A model generated the notes under the pieces. That model was given only the letters and a program-made list of their open reading frames with translations. It searched no databases and had not been told where the DNA came from. Source: Ilumatobacteraceae bacterium (GTDB lineage Bacteria > Actinomycetota > Acidimicrobiia > Acidimicrobiales > Ilumatobacteraceae). Taken from it: DNA of 64,000 nucleotides. This document shows, piece by piece, positions 33,056 through 40,827 of the stretch. The stretch lies in contig JABSQH010000008.1 in assembly GCA_013213745.1 (NCBI GenBank), positions 62,001 through 126,000 on the forward strand, read 5' to 3'. Position numbers and translations under genes: made by a program. Numbering within the stretch: the first letter of the stretch is position 1; each line of letters begins with the position of its first letter.

Positions 33056-33597
33056 ACGCGCGCTGGGTCGTTCCCGCAATCCTGTTGATCGGGGCCGCGG
33101 CGTTTGCCGTGATCATCGTCCTCGATGGAGACGACGACCCGACGCGCGAAACCGTCACGGCGTCTGGGCCGGAGTTCTCCTCGATCGGTGACATGGCCGC
33201 CGGATCGGACCTGATCGTGGAGGGCACCGTCGTCGCCGTTGATGACGGTCGGCGGATCACGGATCCGGCAGACCCGACCGCTGGGGTGGTCACTCGTCTC
33301 TACGAACTTCAGGTCGCCGAGGTCTATCAGGGCGATGCCGGCGATTTTGTGCTCGTCGAGCAAGAAGATGCACTGCTCGACGGCACGCCGATCGTCGTCA
33401 ACGGGTTGTCCCCGCACGCGGTCGGCGACGTCGGGTTCTGGTTCCTGGTCGTCGGCGACAGCGAGGAGTTCCCGTTCACGGCGGTCGTCAATCAGCAGGG
33501 TCGACTGCTCGTCGATGCCGACGGTGTGATCGATAGCGAACTCCTCCCGGCGTCGACAGCCGTCGATGACGTCCGAGCGGCGCTGCGCAGTCTCTGA
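33052..33597 (+). CDS. Membrane-anchored extracytoplasmic protein, unknown function
   Basis: This 181-residue protein has one N-terminal helix (about residues 5-24) and a mainly beta mature domain of about 150 residues. It contains ADLIVEGTVV-like phrasing (here SDLIVEGTVVAVDDGRR) and a following VTRLYELQVAEVYQGD, a pattern I associate with small secreted beta-sandwich proteins of unknown role. It overlaps the HTTM stop (ATGA) and is the last gene of the operon, converging on the dGTPase-like gene with a 16-bp gap. Confidence 0.65.
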   Translation: MNARWVVPAILLIGAAAFAVIIVLDGDDDPTRETVTASGPEFSSIGDMAAGSDLIVEGTVVAVDDGRRITDPADPTAGVVTRLYELQVAEVYQGDAGDFVLVEQEDALLDGTPIVVNGLSPHAVGDVGFWFLVVGDSEEFPFTAVVNQQGRLLVDADGVIDSELLPASTAVDDVRAALRSL

Positions 33598-33613
33598 GTC
33601 CGTCGTGTTGCGG

Positions 33614-34774
33614 TCAGGTGCCGATGCCCTTCGGAAGGCGTGCTGGGTCCCAATCGAGGTGGGTCAGTGCCTGTTGGCAGGCAAAGCGGTCGGTCATTCC
33701 GCCGACGTAGGCAACCGCAGCGCGATATGCGTCTGCGGAGTCGGCGTCGATCATGTCGACCGTGCCGTCCGCGAGACCGAGTGCGGCGCGTGCGGTGGGA
33801 ACGGGGATCGCATGTGGTCGGTCGGCAAAGAACTCCACCAGGGCGCGCAACATCGTGATCACGGAGTCGGCCTGGCGACGGCTGGCTGGCCGCAGGTAGA
33901 CGTGGTCGTAGTTGAACTGGCGAAATGCGGCGAGTGCGGCGGCGTCGTCGGGGGCCATACCGATGCGCGACGCCCGGGCACTGGCGTGGATCACGGCGCG
34001 GATCAACGCACCCAACTGAGAAGATCGATCTCTTCCGCATCGTTCGACGACGATGTCTGGGAGCATCTCGGTGGTGACGATGCCGGCTGCGACGGCGTCT
34101 TCGAAGTCGTGGCAGACGTACGCGATCCGGTCGGCCCATGAGACCACTTCACCCTCGGGCGTGGCGGGCGCGGGAAGGCTCCAGGAGTGGTTGCGGATGC
34201 CGTCGAGGGTCTCCGCGCACAGATTGAGCGGCCGCAGTGTGACGTCGGCACCCCACGGCGCGTGATCGAACCCCTCGTCGATGAACGGCGACAGTGCGTC
34301 CTCGCTCGCGTGTCCGCCGGGGCCGTGACCGCAATCGTGGCCGAGGGCCATCGCTTCGACGAGCGGGACGTTGAGACGCAACGCAGCGGCGATCGATCGT
34401 CCGACCTGGGCGACCTCGAGTGCGTGGCTCATCCGGGTGCGCTGGTGGTCATCGGGGAACACGAACACCTGGGTCTTGCCGGCGAGGCGACGGAAGGCGG
34501 AGTCGTGAAGAATTCGGTCGCGGTCGCGTTCGAAGCACGTCCGGAACGGGTCGGGCGCCTCTTCGACTCGGCGAGCTCCGGCGCCCGCCGCACGGGTGGC
34601 GTTCGAGGCGAGTGCGGCGGCCTCGAGCGCTTCACGTTCGGCTCGGTCGAGGGGCTTCACGGATCCGGTGTCGGCGATCGAGTCGTTGTGGGCGACGACG
34701 AGGTCGTCGACGGCGGTATGACCGTCCATCGTCGATGCCCAGCGGCGGGCCCGCTCGGTCGCTGCGCTCTCCAT
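33614..34774 (-). CDS. dgt: Deoxyguanosinetriphosphate triphosphohydrolase-like HD protein
   Basis: This 386-residue HD-superfamily protein resembles dGTPase (Dgt), which cleaves dGTP to deoxyguanosine and triphosphate. RDRDRILHDSAFRRLAGKTQ begins the family's N-terminal motif. The metal ligands are the His of RMSHALEVAQ and GHDCGHGPGGHASEDAL (HD pair plus a further His), and a later Asp in VSWADRIAYVCHDFEDAV. Length and motifs are complete. ATG 34774 is 8 bases downstream of TAACGT on the minus strand. It shares an 82-bp divergent region with obg. Confidence 0.85.
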   Translation of the reverse strand: MESAATERARRWASTMDGHTAVDDLVVAHNDSIADTGSVKPLDRAEREALEAAALASNATRAAGAGARRVEEAPDPFRTCFERDRDRILHDSAFRRLAGKTQVFVFPDDHQRTRMSHALEVAQVGRSIAAALRLNVPLVEAMALGHDCGHGPGGHASEDALSPFIDEGFDHAPWGADVTLRPLNLCAETLDGIRNHSWSLPAPATPEGEVVSWADRIAYVCHDFEDAVAAGIVTTEMLPDIVVERCGRDRSSQLGALIRAVIHASARASRIGMAPDDAAALAAFRQFNYDHVYLRPASRRQADSVITMLRALVEFFADRPHAIPVPTARAALGLADGTVDMIDADSADAYRAAVAYVGGMTDRFACQQALTHLDWDPARLPKGIGT

Positions 34775-34782
34775 GGGTGCAG

Positions 34783-34788
34783 ACGTTA
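34783..34788 (-). promoter_or_regulatory. Candidate -10 element (TAACGT) for dgt
   Basis: On the minus strand TAACGT ends 8 bases before ATG 34774. Confidence 0.42.
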
Positions 34789-34843
34789 CGACGTCGTCAG
34801 TGGATCGAGCGGTACCTCCCGGAGGGAGCGCCTTCAGCGGGAT

Positions 34844-34849
34844 TAGCCT
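34844..34849 (+). promoter_or_regulatory. Candidate -10 element (TAGCCT) for obg-proB
   Basis: TAGCCT lies 7 bases before GTG 34857 and supports that start over the in-frame ATG 34773, which would overlap the divergent dgt start. Confidence 0.45.
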
Positions 34850-34856
34850 GCCGGGG

Positions 34857-36116
34857 GTGTCGCAATTCGTCGACGAATGCCAACTCAACGTGCGCGGCGG
34901 TGACGGGGGCGCGGGCTGCGTCAGCTTCCGGCGTGAGGGTCCGGTCGCGATGGGTGGACCGAACGGCGGCGACGGTGGTGCTGGCGGAGACGTCTGGCTC
35001 GTCGCCGATCACAACGTGTCGTCCCTGCTGGCGTTTCGCGACCATCCCCATCGGCGTGCGACGAACGGTGCTCACGGCAAAGGCAAGGACCTTCACGGCC
35101 GGACAGGGGAATCGCTCGACATCCGCGTCCCCATCGGGACGGTTGCCTACGACATGTATTCGGGCGAGCGGCTCGCCGAGTTGAATGCCCAGGGTGACCG
35201 GTGGCAGGCGGCCGCCGGCGGACGTGGCGGGCGCGGCAATCATCGATTCCTCTCCAACCAGCGTCGGGCACCGAAGTTCGCCGAGCAAGGCGAACACGGC
35301 GAAGAGCGGTGGCTCAAGCTCGAGCTCAAATTGATGGCTGACGTTGCGCTCGTCGGCTTCCCCAACGTCGGGAAGTCAACGTTGATCTCGGTGATCTCTG
35401 CTGCGAAACCGAAGATCGCCAACTATCCGTTCACCACGTTGGAGCCGAACCTCGGGGTGGTGTCGCTCGACGACGACACCAACTTTGTCGTCGCTGACAT
35501 CCCCGGCCTGATCGAGGGTGCGAGCGACGGCAAAGGTCTTGGGCACCAGTTCCTCCGTCACGTCGAGCGCGCTCGGGTGTTGTGCCTACTCATCGATCTC
35601 GCGCCCGTCGACGGGACACCTCCGCAGGAGCAACTCGATGTGCTGTTGCGTGAACTCGGTGCGTACCAGCCGGACCTGCTCGAACGGCCCCGACTGGCGG
35701 TCGGCACCAAGGCCGACGTGATCCGACCCGAAGAGGTCGCCGCGCTCGGATGGGACGGCCCAGTGATGTCGGCGGTCACCGGAGACGGGGTTCGTCCGGT
35801 CGTCGGACAGCTGGCATCGCTTGTCGATGAGGCCCGCCGTGCCGACGAGCAACCGGATCCGAGCGTGATCGTGCTCCGCCCCGAGCCGGTCGGTGCGGTC
35901 GTCGAACGGATCGCCGACGGGGAGTACCGCATCGTCGGTCGCGACGTCGAGCGCGCCGTGGCGTTGAACGACGTCACGACGCCCGAGGCGCTGGCGTACA
36001 TCGACCAGCGACTCGAACGACTCGGTGTGCCACGCCTGTTGACACGTGCCGGGGCCGAGGAGGGCGACGTGATCTGGATCGGCGAGTTCAGCTTCGACTA
36101 CCAGCCGGGCACCTGA
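34857..36116 (+). CDS. obg: GTPase Obg/CgtA
   Basis: This 419-residue essential GTPase acts in 50S ribosome assembly and stress signalling. The glycine-rich Obg domain is complete (FVDECQLNVRGGDGGAGCVS, then GGPNGGDGGAGGDVW). The G domain has G1 GFPNVGKST, switch NYPFTTLEPNLGVV, G3 DIPGL and G4 TKAD. A C-terminal OCT domain (about 345-419) ends the protein, as in many Actinobacteria. The stop overlaps the proB start (TGATG). rpmA/rplU, often upstream of obg, are not present here; dgt is divergent instead. Confidence 0.95.
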   Translation: MSQFVDECQLNVRGGDGGAGCVSFRREGPVAMGGPNGGDGGAGGDVWLVADHNVSSLLAFRDHPHRRATNGAHGKGKDLHGRTGESLDIRVPIGTVAYDMYSGERLAELNAQGDRWQAAAGGRGGRGNHRFLSNQRRAPKFAEQGEHGEERWLKLELKLMADVALVGFPNVGKSTLISVISAAKPKIANYPFTTLEPNLGVVSLDDDTNFVVADIPGLIEGASDGKGLGHQFLRHVERARVLCLLIDLAPVDGTPPQEQLDVLLRELGAYQPDLLERPRLAVGTKADVIRPEEVAALGWDGPVMSAVTGDGVRPVVGQLASLVDEARRADEQPDPSVIVLRPEPVGAVVERIADGEYRIVGRDVERAVALNDVTTPEALAYIDQRLERLGVPRLLTRAGAEEGDVIWIGEFSFDYQPGT

Positions 36117-37210
36117 TGCGCGTCGTCGCCAAGATCGGGACCGCGTCGATCACCGACGACTCCGGACGGATCCGTCCAGAAGCGATCGCCAAGTTGTCGG
36201 CCGAGGTCGCGGAGTTGCGGGCGGATGGCAATGAGGTGGTGATCGTGTCCTCGGGTGCCGTTGCGGCCGGCGTGGCGGCGTTGGGCTTCGATCGACGCCC
36301 GACCGACATGGGCACGCTGCAGGCGGTCGCCGCCGCGGGCCAGAGCCGCTTGGTCGAGGCGTACAACGTCGAGCTCGATCGACATGGTCTCGTCGGGGCG
36401 CAGGTACTGCTCGACCCTCACGACTTCTTCGATCGTCGGCAGTACCTCCACGCCCGCGCCACGCTCGAGCGCCTGCTCGAACTCGGAGCGGTGCCGGTGG
36501 TCAACGAGAACGACACCATCGCCAATGAAGAGTTGCGCTACGGCGACAACGATCGATTGGCTGCGCTCGTCGGCCACAGCCTGCATGCCGACGTGCTGGT
36601 GCTGCTGACCGACACCGATGGCGTGTTCACCGACGACCCGCGGCGCAATGCCGGGGCCACGTTGGTGCCGCTGGTTCCCGCCGACGACCCGTTGCTCTCG
36701 CTGACGGCCGTGGCCGGTGGTGGCGGGAGCGACCGGGGGAGCGGGGGAATGGCCAGCAAGCTGATCGCCGCACGTATGGCCTCGTGGTCGGGCATCCGTT
36801 GCGTGATCGCCCGAGCAGCACGACCAGACGTGCTCGCCGGTGCGGTGAGCGACGAGCTGGTCGGCACCACGTTCGAGTCGCACGACCGTGCGTTGTCGGC
36901 GCGCAAGTTGTGGATTGCCTTCGCCGCCGAGGCGGCTGGCTCACTGCACGTCGATGCCGGTGCCGTGCGTGCGATCACCGAACGGCCGAGCAGTCTGTTG
37001 CCGGCCGGGGTGGTCGAGGTGCGTGGCGACTTCGTGAGCGGAGACACCGTGGATGTGGTCGGTCCAGGCGGGGCGACCTGCGCCCGCGGCATGGTGGCGG
37101 TCGATGCCGCAGGTCTGCGAGCCGTCCTCGGGCGGCAGACCGGTGACTTGCCAGAAGGCATGGTGCACGAGGTGATCCACCGAGACCACCTCGTCGTGCT
37201 CGATCTGTAG
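36116..37210 (+). CDS. proB: Glutamate 5-kinase
   Basis: This 364-residue enzyme phosphorylates glutamate, the first step of proline synthesis. The amino-acid kinase domain opens with AKIGTASITDDSGRI, has IVSSGAVAAGV, the NENDTIANEELRYGDNDRLA motif for substrate binding, and GSGGMASKLIAA. A C-terminal PUA domain (about 275-355) follows, normal for bacterial ProB and linked to feedback control by proline. It is co-translated with obg, the common actinobacterial arrangement; proA is not in the window. Confidence 0.95.
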   Translation: MRVVAKIGTASITDDSGRIRPEAIAKLSAEVAELRADGNEVVIVSSGAVAAGVAALGFDRRPTDMGTLQAVAAAGQSRLVEAYNVELDRHGLVGAQVLLDPHDFFDRRQYLHARATLERLLELGAVPVVNENDTIANEELRYGDNDRLAALVGHSLHADVLVLLTDTDGVFTDDPRRNAGATLVPLVPADDPLLSLTAVAGGGGSDRGSGGMASKLIAARMASWSGIRCVIARAARPDVLAGAVSDELVGTTFESHDRALSARKLWIAFAAEAAGSLHVDAGAVRAITERPSSLLPAGVVEVRGDFVSGDTVDVVGPGGATCARGMVAVDAAGLRAVLGRQTGDLPEGMVHEVIHRDHLVVLDL

Positions 37211-37222
37211 CCCGGGTTCGTG

Positions 37223-37251
37223 CGACAGCAGGTGCCTGGCACCTGCTGTCG
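37223..37251. terminator. Perfect 13-bp hairpin after proB
   Basis: CGACAGCAGGTGC and GCACCTGCTGTCG pair perfectly across a 3-base loop. It lies between the convergent proB and pspA genes and could end transcription from both sides, but lacks a T-run. Its core GGTGCCTGGCACC resembles dispersed palindromic repeats in other bacteria, from memory. Confidence 0.6.
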
Positions 37252-37260
37252 GGGTTCGTG

Positions 37261-37280
37261 CCGTCGCACCGGTGCGACGG
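37261..37280. repeat. Perfect 20-bp palindrome beside the proB hairpin
   Basis: CCGTCGCACC is followed directly by its reverse complement GGTGCGACGG. Both this and the preceding hairpin are introduced by the same GGGTTCGTG sequence, so they form a tandem pair of palindromic units. Confidence 0.75.
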
Positions 37281-37299
37281 ATCAGCTGGTGGCTTGTTG

Positions 37300-38067
37300 C
37301 TATTCGCCGGCGGCGGCGCCCGGCTCGACGGCCGGGGCCTCGGCACCACCGAGGCCGAGTTCGGCCCGGAGCTCAGACAACCGTGACTGGGCAGCGACGT
37401 TGGCCGTGGCCTGCTCGACCTCGAGCAGACGACTCTCGACGGTGGTTTCTTGGAGCTCGGCCGACGCCGTGGCTTTGGCATACCGAGCCTGGATCTTCTG
37501 CTCGACCTCGGCGAAGGTCGGCACGTCGTCGCCGACGGTCTCGGAGAGCTCGGCCATCGCCGTGTTCATTTCCTCTTGCATCTTCGCCTGCTCGAGCTGG
37601 CTGAGCAGCTTCGACTTCTCAGCGAGCTTCTCCTGCAGCAGCCCGCTGTTCTGCTTCACCGCGGCTTTGGCCTGGTCGGAGGCTTCGGTCGACTCGAGCA
37701 CCAGCTGTTTCAGGCTCTCGACATCGCTTTCGACCGATATCAGTTTGTCGGCGATCGTCTCTGCTGCGTGGGTGTATTCGGTGGCCTTGTCGCCATTGCC
37801 GGCCTTCTCGGCATCGGCGGCCATCAACAGGGCCTGGCGGGCGTTGGCGTTGAGCTTCTCCAGCTCGCCGAGCTTGTTGTTCAGCCGGATCTCGGCCTGC
37901 TTCTGGTTGGCGATGACGTTGGCCGCCTGCTCCTTCAGCCGCTGATGCTGGTTGTGGGCCTCGGTGATGGCCTGTTCGAGCTGCACCTTGGGGTCGGCGC
38001 TCTCGTTGAACTTGCCGGTGAGCTTTGCCGTTAGGTAGGCCCACCACCGCTTGAAGAGCTTGATCAT
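37300..38067 (-). CDS. pspA: PspA/IM30 family envelope-stress protein
   Basis: This 255-residue coiled-coil protein belongs to the PspA/Vipp1 (ESCRT-III-like) family, which binds stressed membranes. The amphipathic N-terminus IKLFKRWWAYLTAKL, the family motif SADPKVQLEQAITEAHNQHQ and long heptad regions through residue 220 are visible; the Ala/Glu/Pro-rich tail is unstructured. ATG 38067 overlaps the murJ stop (ATGA), so it is translated with the lipid II flippase, linking membrane stress to wall synthesis. Confidence 0.88.
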   Translation of the reverse strand: MIKLFKRWWAYLTAKLTGKFNESADPKVQLEQAITEAHNQHQRLKEQAANVIANQKQAEIRLNNKLGELEKLNANARQALLMAADAEKAGNGDKATEYTHAAETIADKLISVESDVESLKQLVLESTEASDQAKAAVKQNSGLLQEKLAEKSKLLSQLEQAKMQEEMNTAMAELSETVGDDVPTFAEVEQKIQARYAKATASAELQETTVESRLLEVEQATANVAAQSRLSELRAELGLGGAEAPAVEPGAAAGE

Positions 38068-39695
38068 GGCGTCGAGCCTACTTGCAGCCGACGGCGGACG
38101 GCATCGAGCTCTGGCGCCCGCAACACCATGAGCACAGCGACGTACACGGCGACTCCGACGACCGTGCCGACCGTAACTCGCAACGCGGCGTCGAGGCCTG
38201 CGTTGCCGCCGACCTGGCCGGCGACGAGCCACACGGCTTCGGCCATCAGGATCGACGCGAGCACGGTGCGCCACAGGCTCGTCAACACCTCGCGAATCGG
38301 GAACCCGGGAACCTTGTACCCGAGCACCTGCAACGACCACAGCGACGCCACCACGTAGGCCAGCGCAAACGCCAACCCCAGTCCGAGCACGCCGTACCGG
38401 CCGACCAGCACGACGGCGAGAACGATGTTCAGCGCATTCTCGAACACGTTGATCGTGAACGGGGTGCGCGTGTCCTTGTGGGCGTAGAACCCACGAAGGA
38501 CGAACAGGTACACCGAAAACGCCCCGAGTCCGAGCGCGAAACCCGCCAGTGCACGTGACGTGGCCAGTACGTCGTCGGCGCTGAACTCTCCGCGCTCGAA
38601 CGCAAGGCCGATCAACGGCTGACGCAGGACGAACATGCCGAATCCTGCGGGAACCGTCACGAGTGCCGTCATGCGCACCCCGAGCGACGCGTTCGCCAAG
38701 AAGTCGGGTTTCGATCGCTGGGCCACCGCCCGGGCCAATTCGGGCTGAAAGGTGGTGGCGATCGACACCGCAAGAAGTCCGTGGGGGAGCACGAAGAACG
38801 CAAAGGCCAGTACGTAGGCGGTGGCGTCAGAGGAGCCAGGGCCGGCGAGGTTGCGCACCACCGCCACGGCGACCTGGTTGGCAAAGACGAACCCGATCGT
38901 CCAGAAGCTCAGTGTGAGCAGCTTGCGCACCGCTGGATGGCGCCATCTCACCTGCGGTCGGAAACGGAATCCGGTCCGCAGACACGCGGGGATCAAGACC
39001 AGCAGCATTGAGCCGATTCCGACGGTGGCTCCGAGGCCGAGCGTGAGGCGCAGCCGATCGTCGGTGAGGACGTCGTCGATCTGCCAGCCGTCGGGGCCGG
39101 GCGAGGGCAGCGACAGCAGCGTGGCGATGATGATCAGGTTCGGCAGGATCGGGCTCCACGCCGCCGCGAAGAAGCGGCGTCGGCTGTTCAGGAAAGCGTT
39201 GGCCAAGCCGGTCAGCCCGTAGAACAGGATCTGAATCAGGAACAGTCGGGCCAACGTGGTGCCGACCTCGCGAAAGACCGCTGGGTCGGCGTCTTCGACG
39301 TTGATCGAGTAGATGCCGAAGATCAGCGGTGCGGCCAACACCGCCGCTGCGGTGAGCGCGGTGATCAACGCCGCGGCGGTGCCGATGATGACATTGGTCG
39401 ACTCGTCGTCGTCGTCGACGAGGTAGGTGGAGAACAGCGGGACGAGGGTTGCCGACAGGAGCCCGCCGAGTAGCAGGTCGTAGACGATGTTCGGGGTCTC
39501 GTTCGCCAACAGGTACGCATCGCCGAGGGCGTCGCGCCCGATGACGGCGGCGAACACGATGAAACGAGCCAGCCCGGTGACTCGCGACAGCGCGGTCCCC
39601 GCAGCCACCACGAGGTTGTTGCGCAGCAGTCCGCTGCCCGAGGAGGTTTCCTGGGTCGCAGCGACGCCGGTCGCCGGTGCTCCGGTGTTGCTCAC
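38064..39695 (-). CDS. murJ: Lipid II flippase MurJ (MviN)
   Basis: This 543-residue membrane protein has 14 or so helices. It shows the MurJ/MviN pattern: NNLVVAAGTALSRVTGLARF near the N-terminus, LANETPNIVYDLLLGGLLSA and ALVTVPAGFGMFVLRQPLI. It flips lipid II outward for peptidoglycan assembly. GTG 39695 overlaps the preceding small gene's stop (GTGA). It lacks the extra C-terminal pseudokinase and lectin-like domains of mycobacterial MviN. Together with the upstream small genes and pspA it forms a four-gene minus-strand operon. Confidence 0.92.
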   Translation of the reverse strand: MSNTGAPATGVAATQETSSGSGLLRNNLVVAAGTALSRVTGLARFIVFAAVIGRDALGDAYLLANETPNIVYDLLLGGLLSATLVPLFSTYLVDDDDESTNVIIGTAAALITALTAAAVLAAPLIFGIYSINVEDADPAVFREVGTTLARLFLIQILFYGLTGLANAFLNSRRRFFAAAWSPILPNLIIIATLLSLPSPGPDGWQIDDVLTDDRLRLTLGLGATVGIGSMLLVLIPACLRTGFRFRPQVRWRHPAVRKLLTLSFWTIGFVFANQVAVAVVRNLAGPGSSDATAYVLAFAFFVLPHGLLAVSIATTFQPELARAVAQRSKPDFLANASLGVRMTALVTVPAGFGMFVLRQPLIGLAFERGEFSADDVLATSRALAGFALGLGAFSVYLFVLRGFYAHKDTRTPFTINVFENALNIVLAVVLVGRYGVLGLGLAFALAYVVASLWSLQVLGYKVPGFPIREVLTSLWRTVLASILMAEAVWLVAGQVGGNAGLDAALRVTVGTVVGVAVYVAVLMVLRAPELDAVRRRLQVGSTP

Positions 39696-40054
39696 TGGGT
39701 GCGCGGCGCAGGCAGCGTCTGCGGGAGTTCGGTGGCGACGCGGCTGGCGGCGGCCACGTCGGGGAGCGGGGCGAGCGTGATCCACGCGGTGTCTGCGAGT
39801 TCGTCCGCCGGCGCAGTCGCCCAGCGGTCGAAGGTGGTGTCGGCGTTCTCGATGTGCACGTCGATCCCCGCAGCAGCGCCGGCTGCACGGCAGGCTGCGG
39901 CGGACTCCTCGACGCAGGAGATGACTTGCGCCGGGCCGGCGGCGTCTGGGTCGCCTGTGTCGCCGCCGTCGTCGAGCACGTTCGAGCGCAACAGCCAGGC
40001 GCTGCCCACGAGGGCGACGGCGAGGATCGCCGCGCCGATCCGCTTGCCGGTCAT
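39692..40054 (-). CDS. Small anchored extracytoplasmic protein
   Basis: This 120-residue protein has one N-terminal helix (about residues 6-22) and a short mature part with two Cys (VISCVEESAAACRAAGAAAG). The phrase DVHIENADTTFDRWATAP resembles the opening of periplasmic substrate-binding folds, but the protein stops at about the point where the first domain would continue. The stop overlaps the murJ start. It could be a trimmed binding-protein domain kept for partner binding; I do not recognise a family. Confidence 0.55.
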   Translation of the reverse strand: MTGKRIGAAILAVALVGSAWLLRSNVLDDGGDTGDPDAAGPAQVISCVEESAAACRAAGAAAGIDVHIENADTTFDRWATAPADELADTAWITLAPLPDVAAASRVATELPQTLPAPRTQ

Positions 40055-40073
40055 CGATCCGTCCGTGGCGTCG

Positions 40074-40760
40074 TCACGAGTCGGCTTCGGTCACTTCGTC
40101 GAGAGCGAGTCGCATCCCCTCCAACTCGACGACGAGATCGTCGACGGCGTGCGCATAGTCGTCGGTGTCGGCGCCCAAGGTGACTTCGGTGGCACGTACG
40201 ACGAGTTCGTCATAACGCGTCTGGGTGAGCCGCAGCCGGTCTTCTGTCCGGCCGGCGCGCACCTTCAGCCGCTCGGTCGCTTCGATCTGGCTTTCCACCG
40301 ATGCGAGCGCGCTCGCTACGTCGGCGCTCGGTTCGGTCTGGCTGCGTTGTTCGAGCGTGTTCAACCGCAACGACAACGCAGTGGGATCCATGCGCTTGAC
40401 CGCAGCGTCGAGTTCGTTGCCGCGACGGGCGATGCGCCAGGTCTCGTCGAGTCCGTCGTCGAGGCGATTGGCGATCGAGGTCATCCGTTCACGGAGGGGC
40501 CCGTCGCGCATTTCACGCACGGTCCGATGGAGTTGGGCCGCTGAGCGTTGAGCGGCCTGGACATGTTGCCGCCACGGTTCCCCAATGGTGAACGGATCGA
40601 TCCGCGGACGACGCGGGCGTCGGGGCAGGTTGGCCACCGTGAGTCCCGCTCCGATCGCGATCCCGGCGCCGACCGCGACGGGCCAGCCGAGGCCGGCGAC
40701 GAGCATCGCCACGGCGACGCCGACCCCGACCGGGACCCACGTCATCAGCGCCTTCGCCAT
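40074..40760 (-). CDS. Membrane protein with cytoplasmic coiled-coil domain
   Basis: This 228-residue protein has two adjacent N-terminal hydrophobic segments (about residues 7-22 and 27-45), then a long helical region with heptad character (for example WRQHVQAAQRSAAQLHRTVR and LRLNTLEQRSQTEPSADVAS). I recognise no family. It is first in the operon leading to murJ and pspA; its helical tail might cooperate with PspA. ATG 40760 is preceded by TACGCT at a 6-base gap. Confidence 0.6.
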   Translation of the reverse strand: MAKALMTWVPVGVGVAVAMLVAGLGWPVAVGAGIAIGAGLTVANLPRRPRRPRIDPFTIGEPWRQHVQAAQRSAAQLHRTVREMRDGPLRERMTSIANRLDDGLDETWRIARRGNELDAAVKRMDPTALSLRLNTLEQRSQTEPSADVASALASVESQIEATERLKVRAGRTEDRLRLTQTRYDELVVRATEVTLGADTDDYAHAVDDLVVELEGMRLALDEVTEADS

Positions 40761-40766
40761 CGCCGC

Positions 40767-40772
40767 AGCGTA
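40767..40772 (-). promoter_or_regulatory. Candidate -10 element (TACGCT) for the murJ-pspA operon
   Basis: On the minus strand TACGCT ends 6 bases before ATG 40760. Confidence 0.42.
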
Positions 40773-40827
40773 TGTCGGACATGTCGCGTCCGGACACCAC
40801 ACGATTGAAGGTCAGGTCGGTCGCAGG

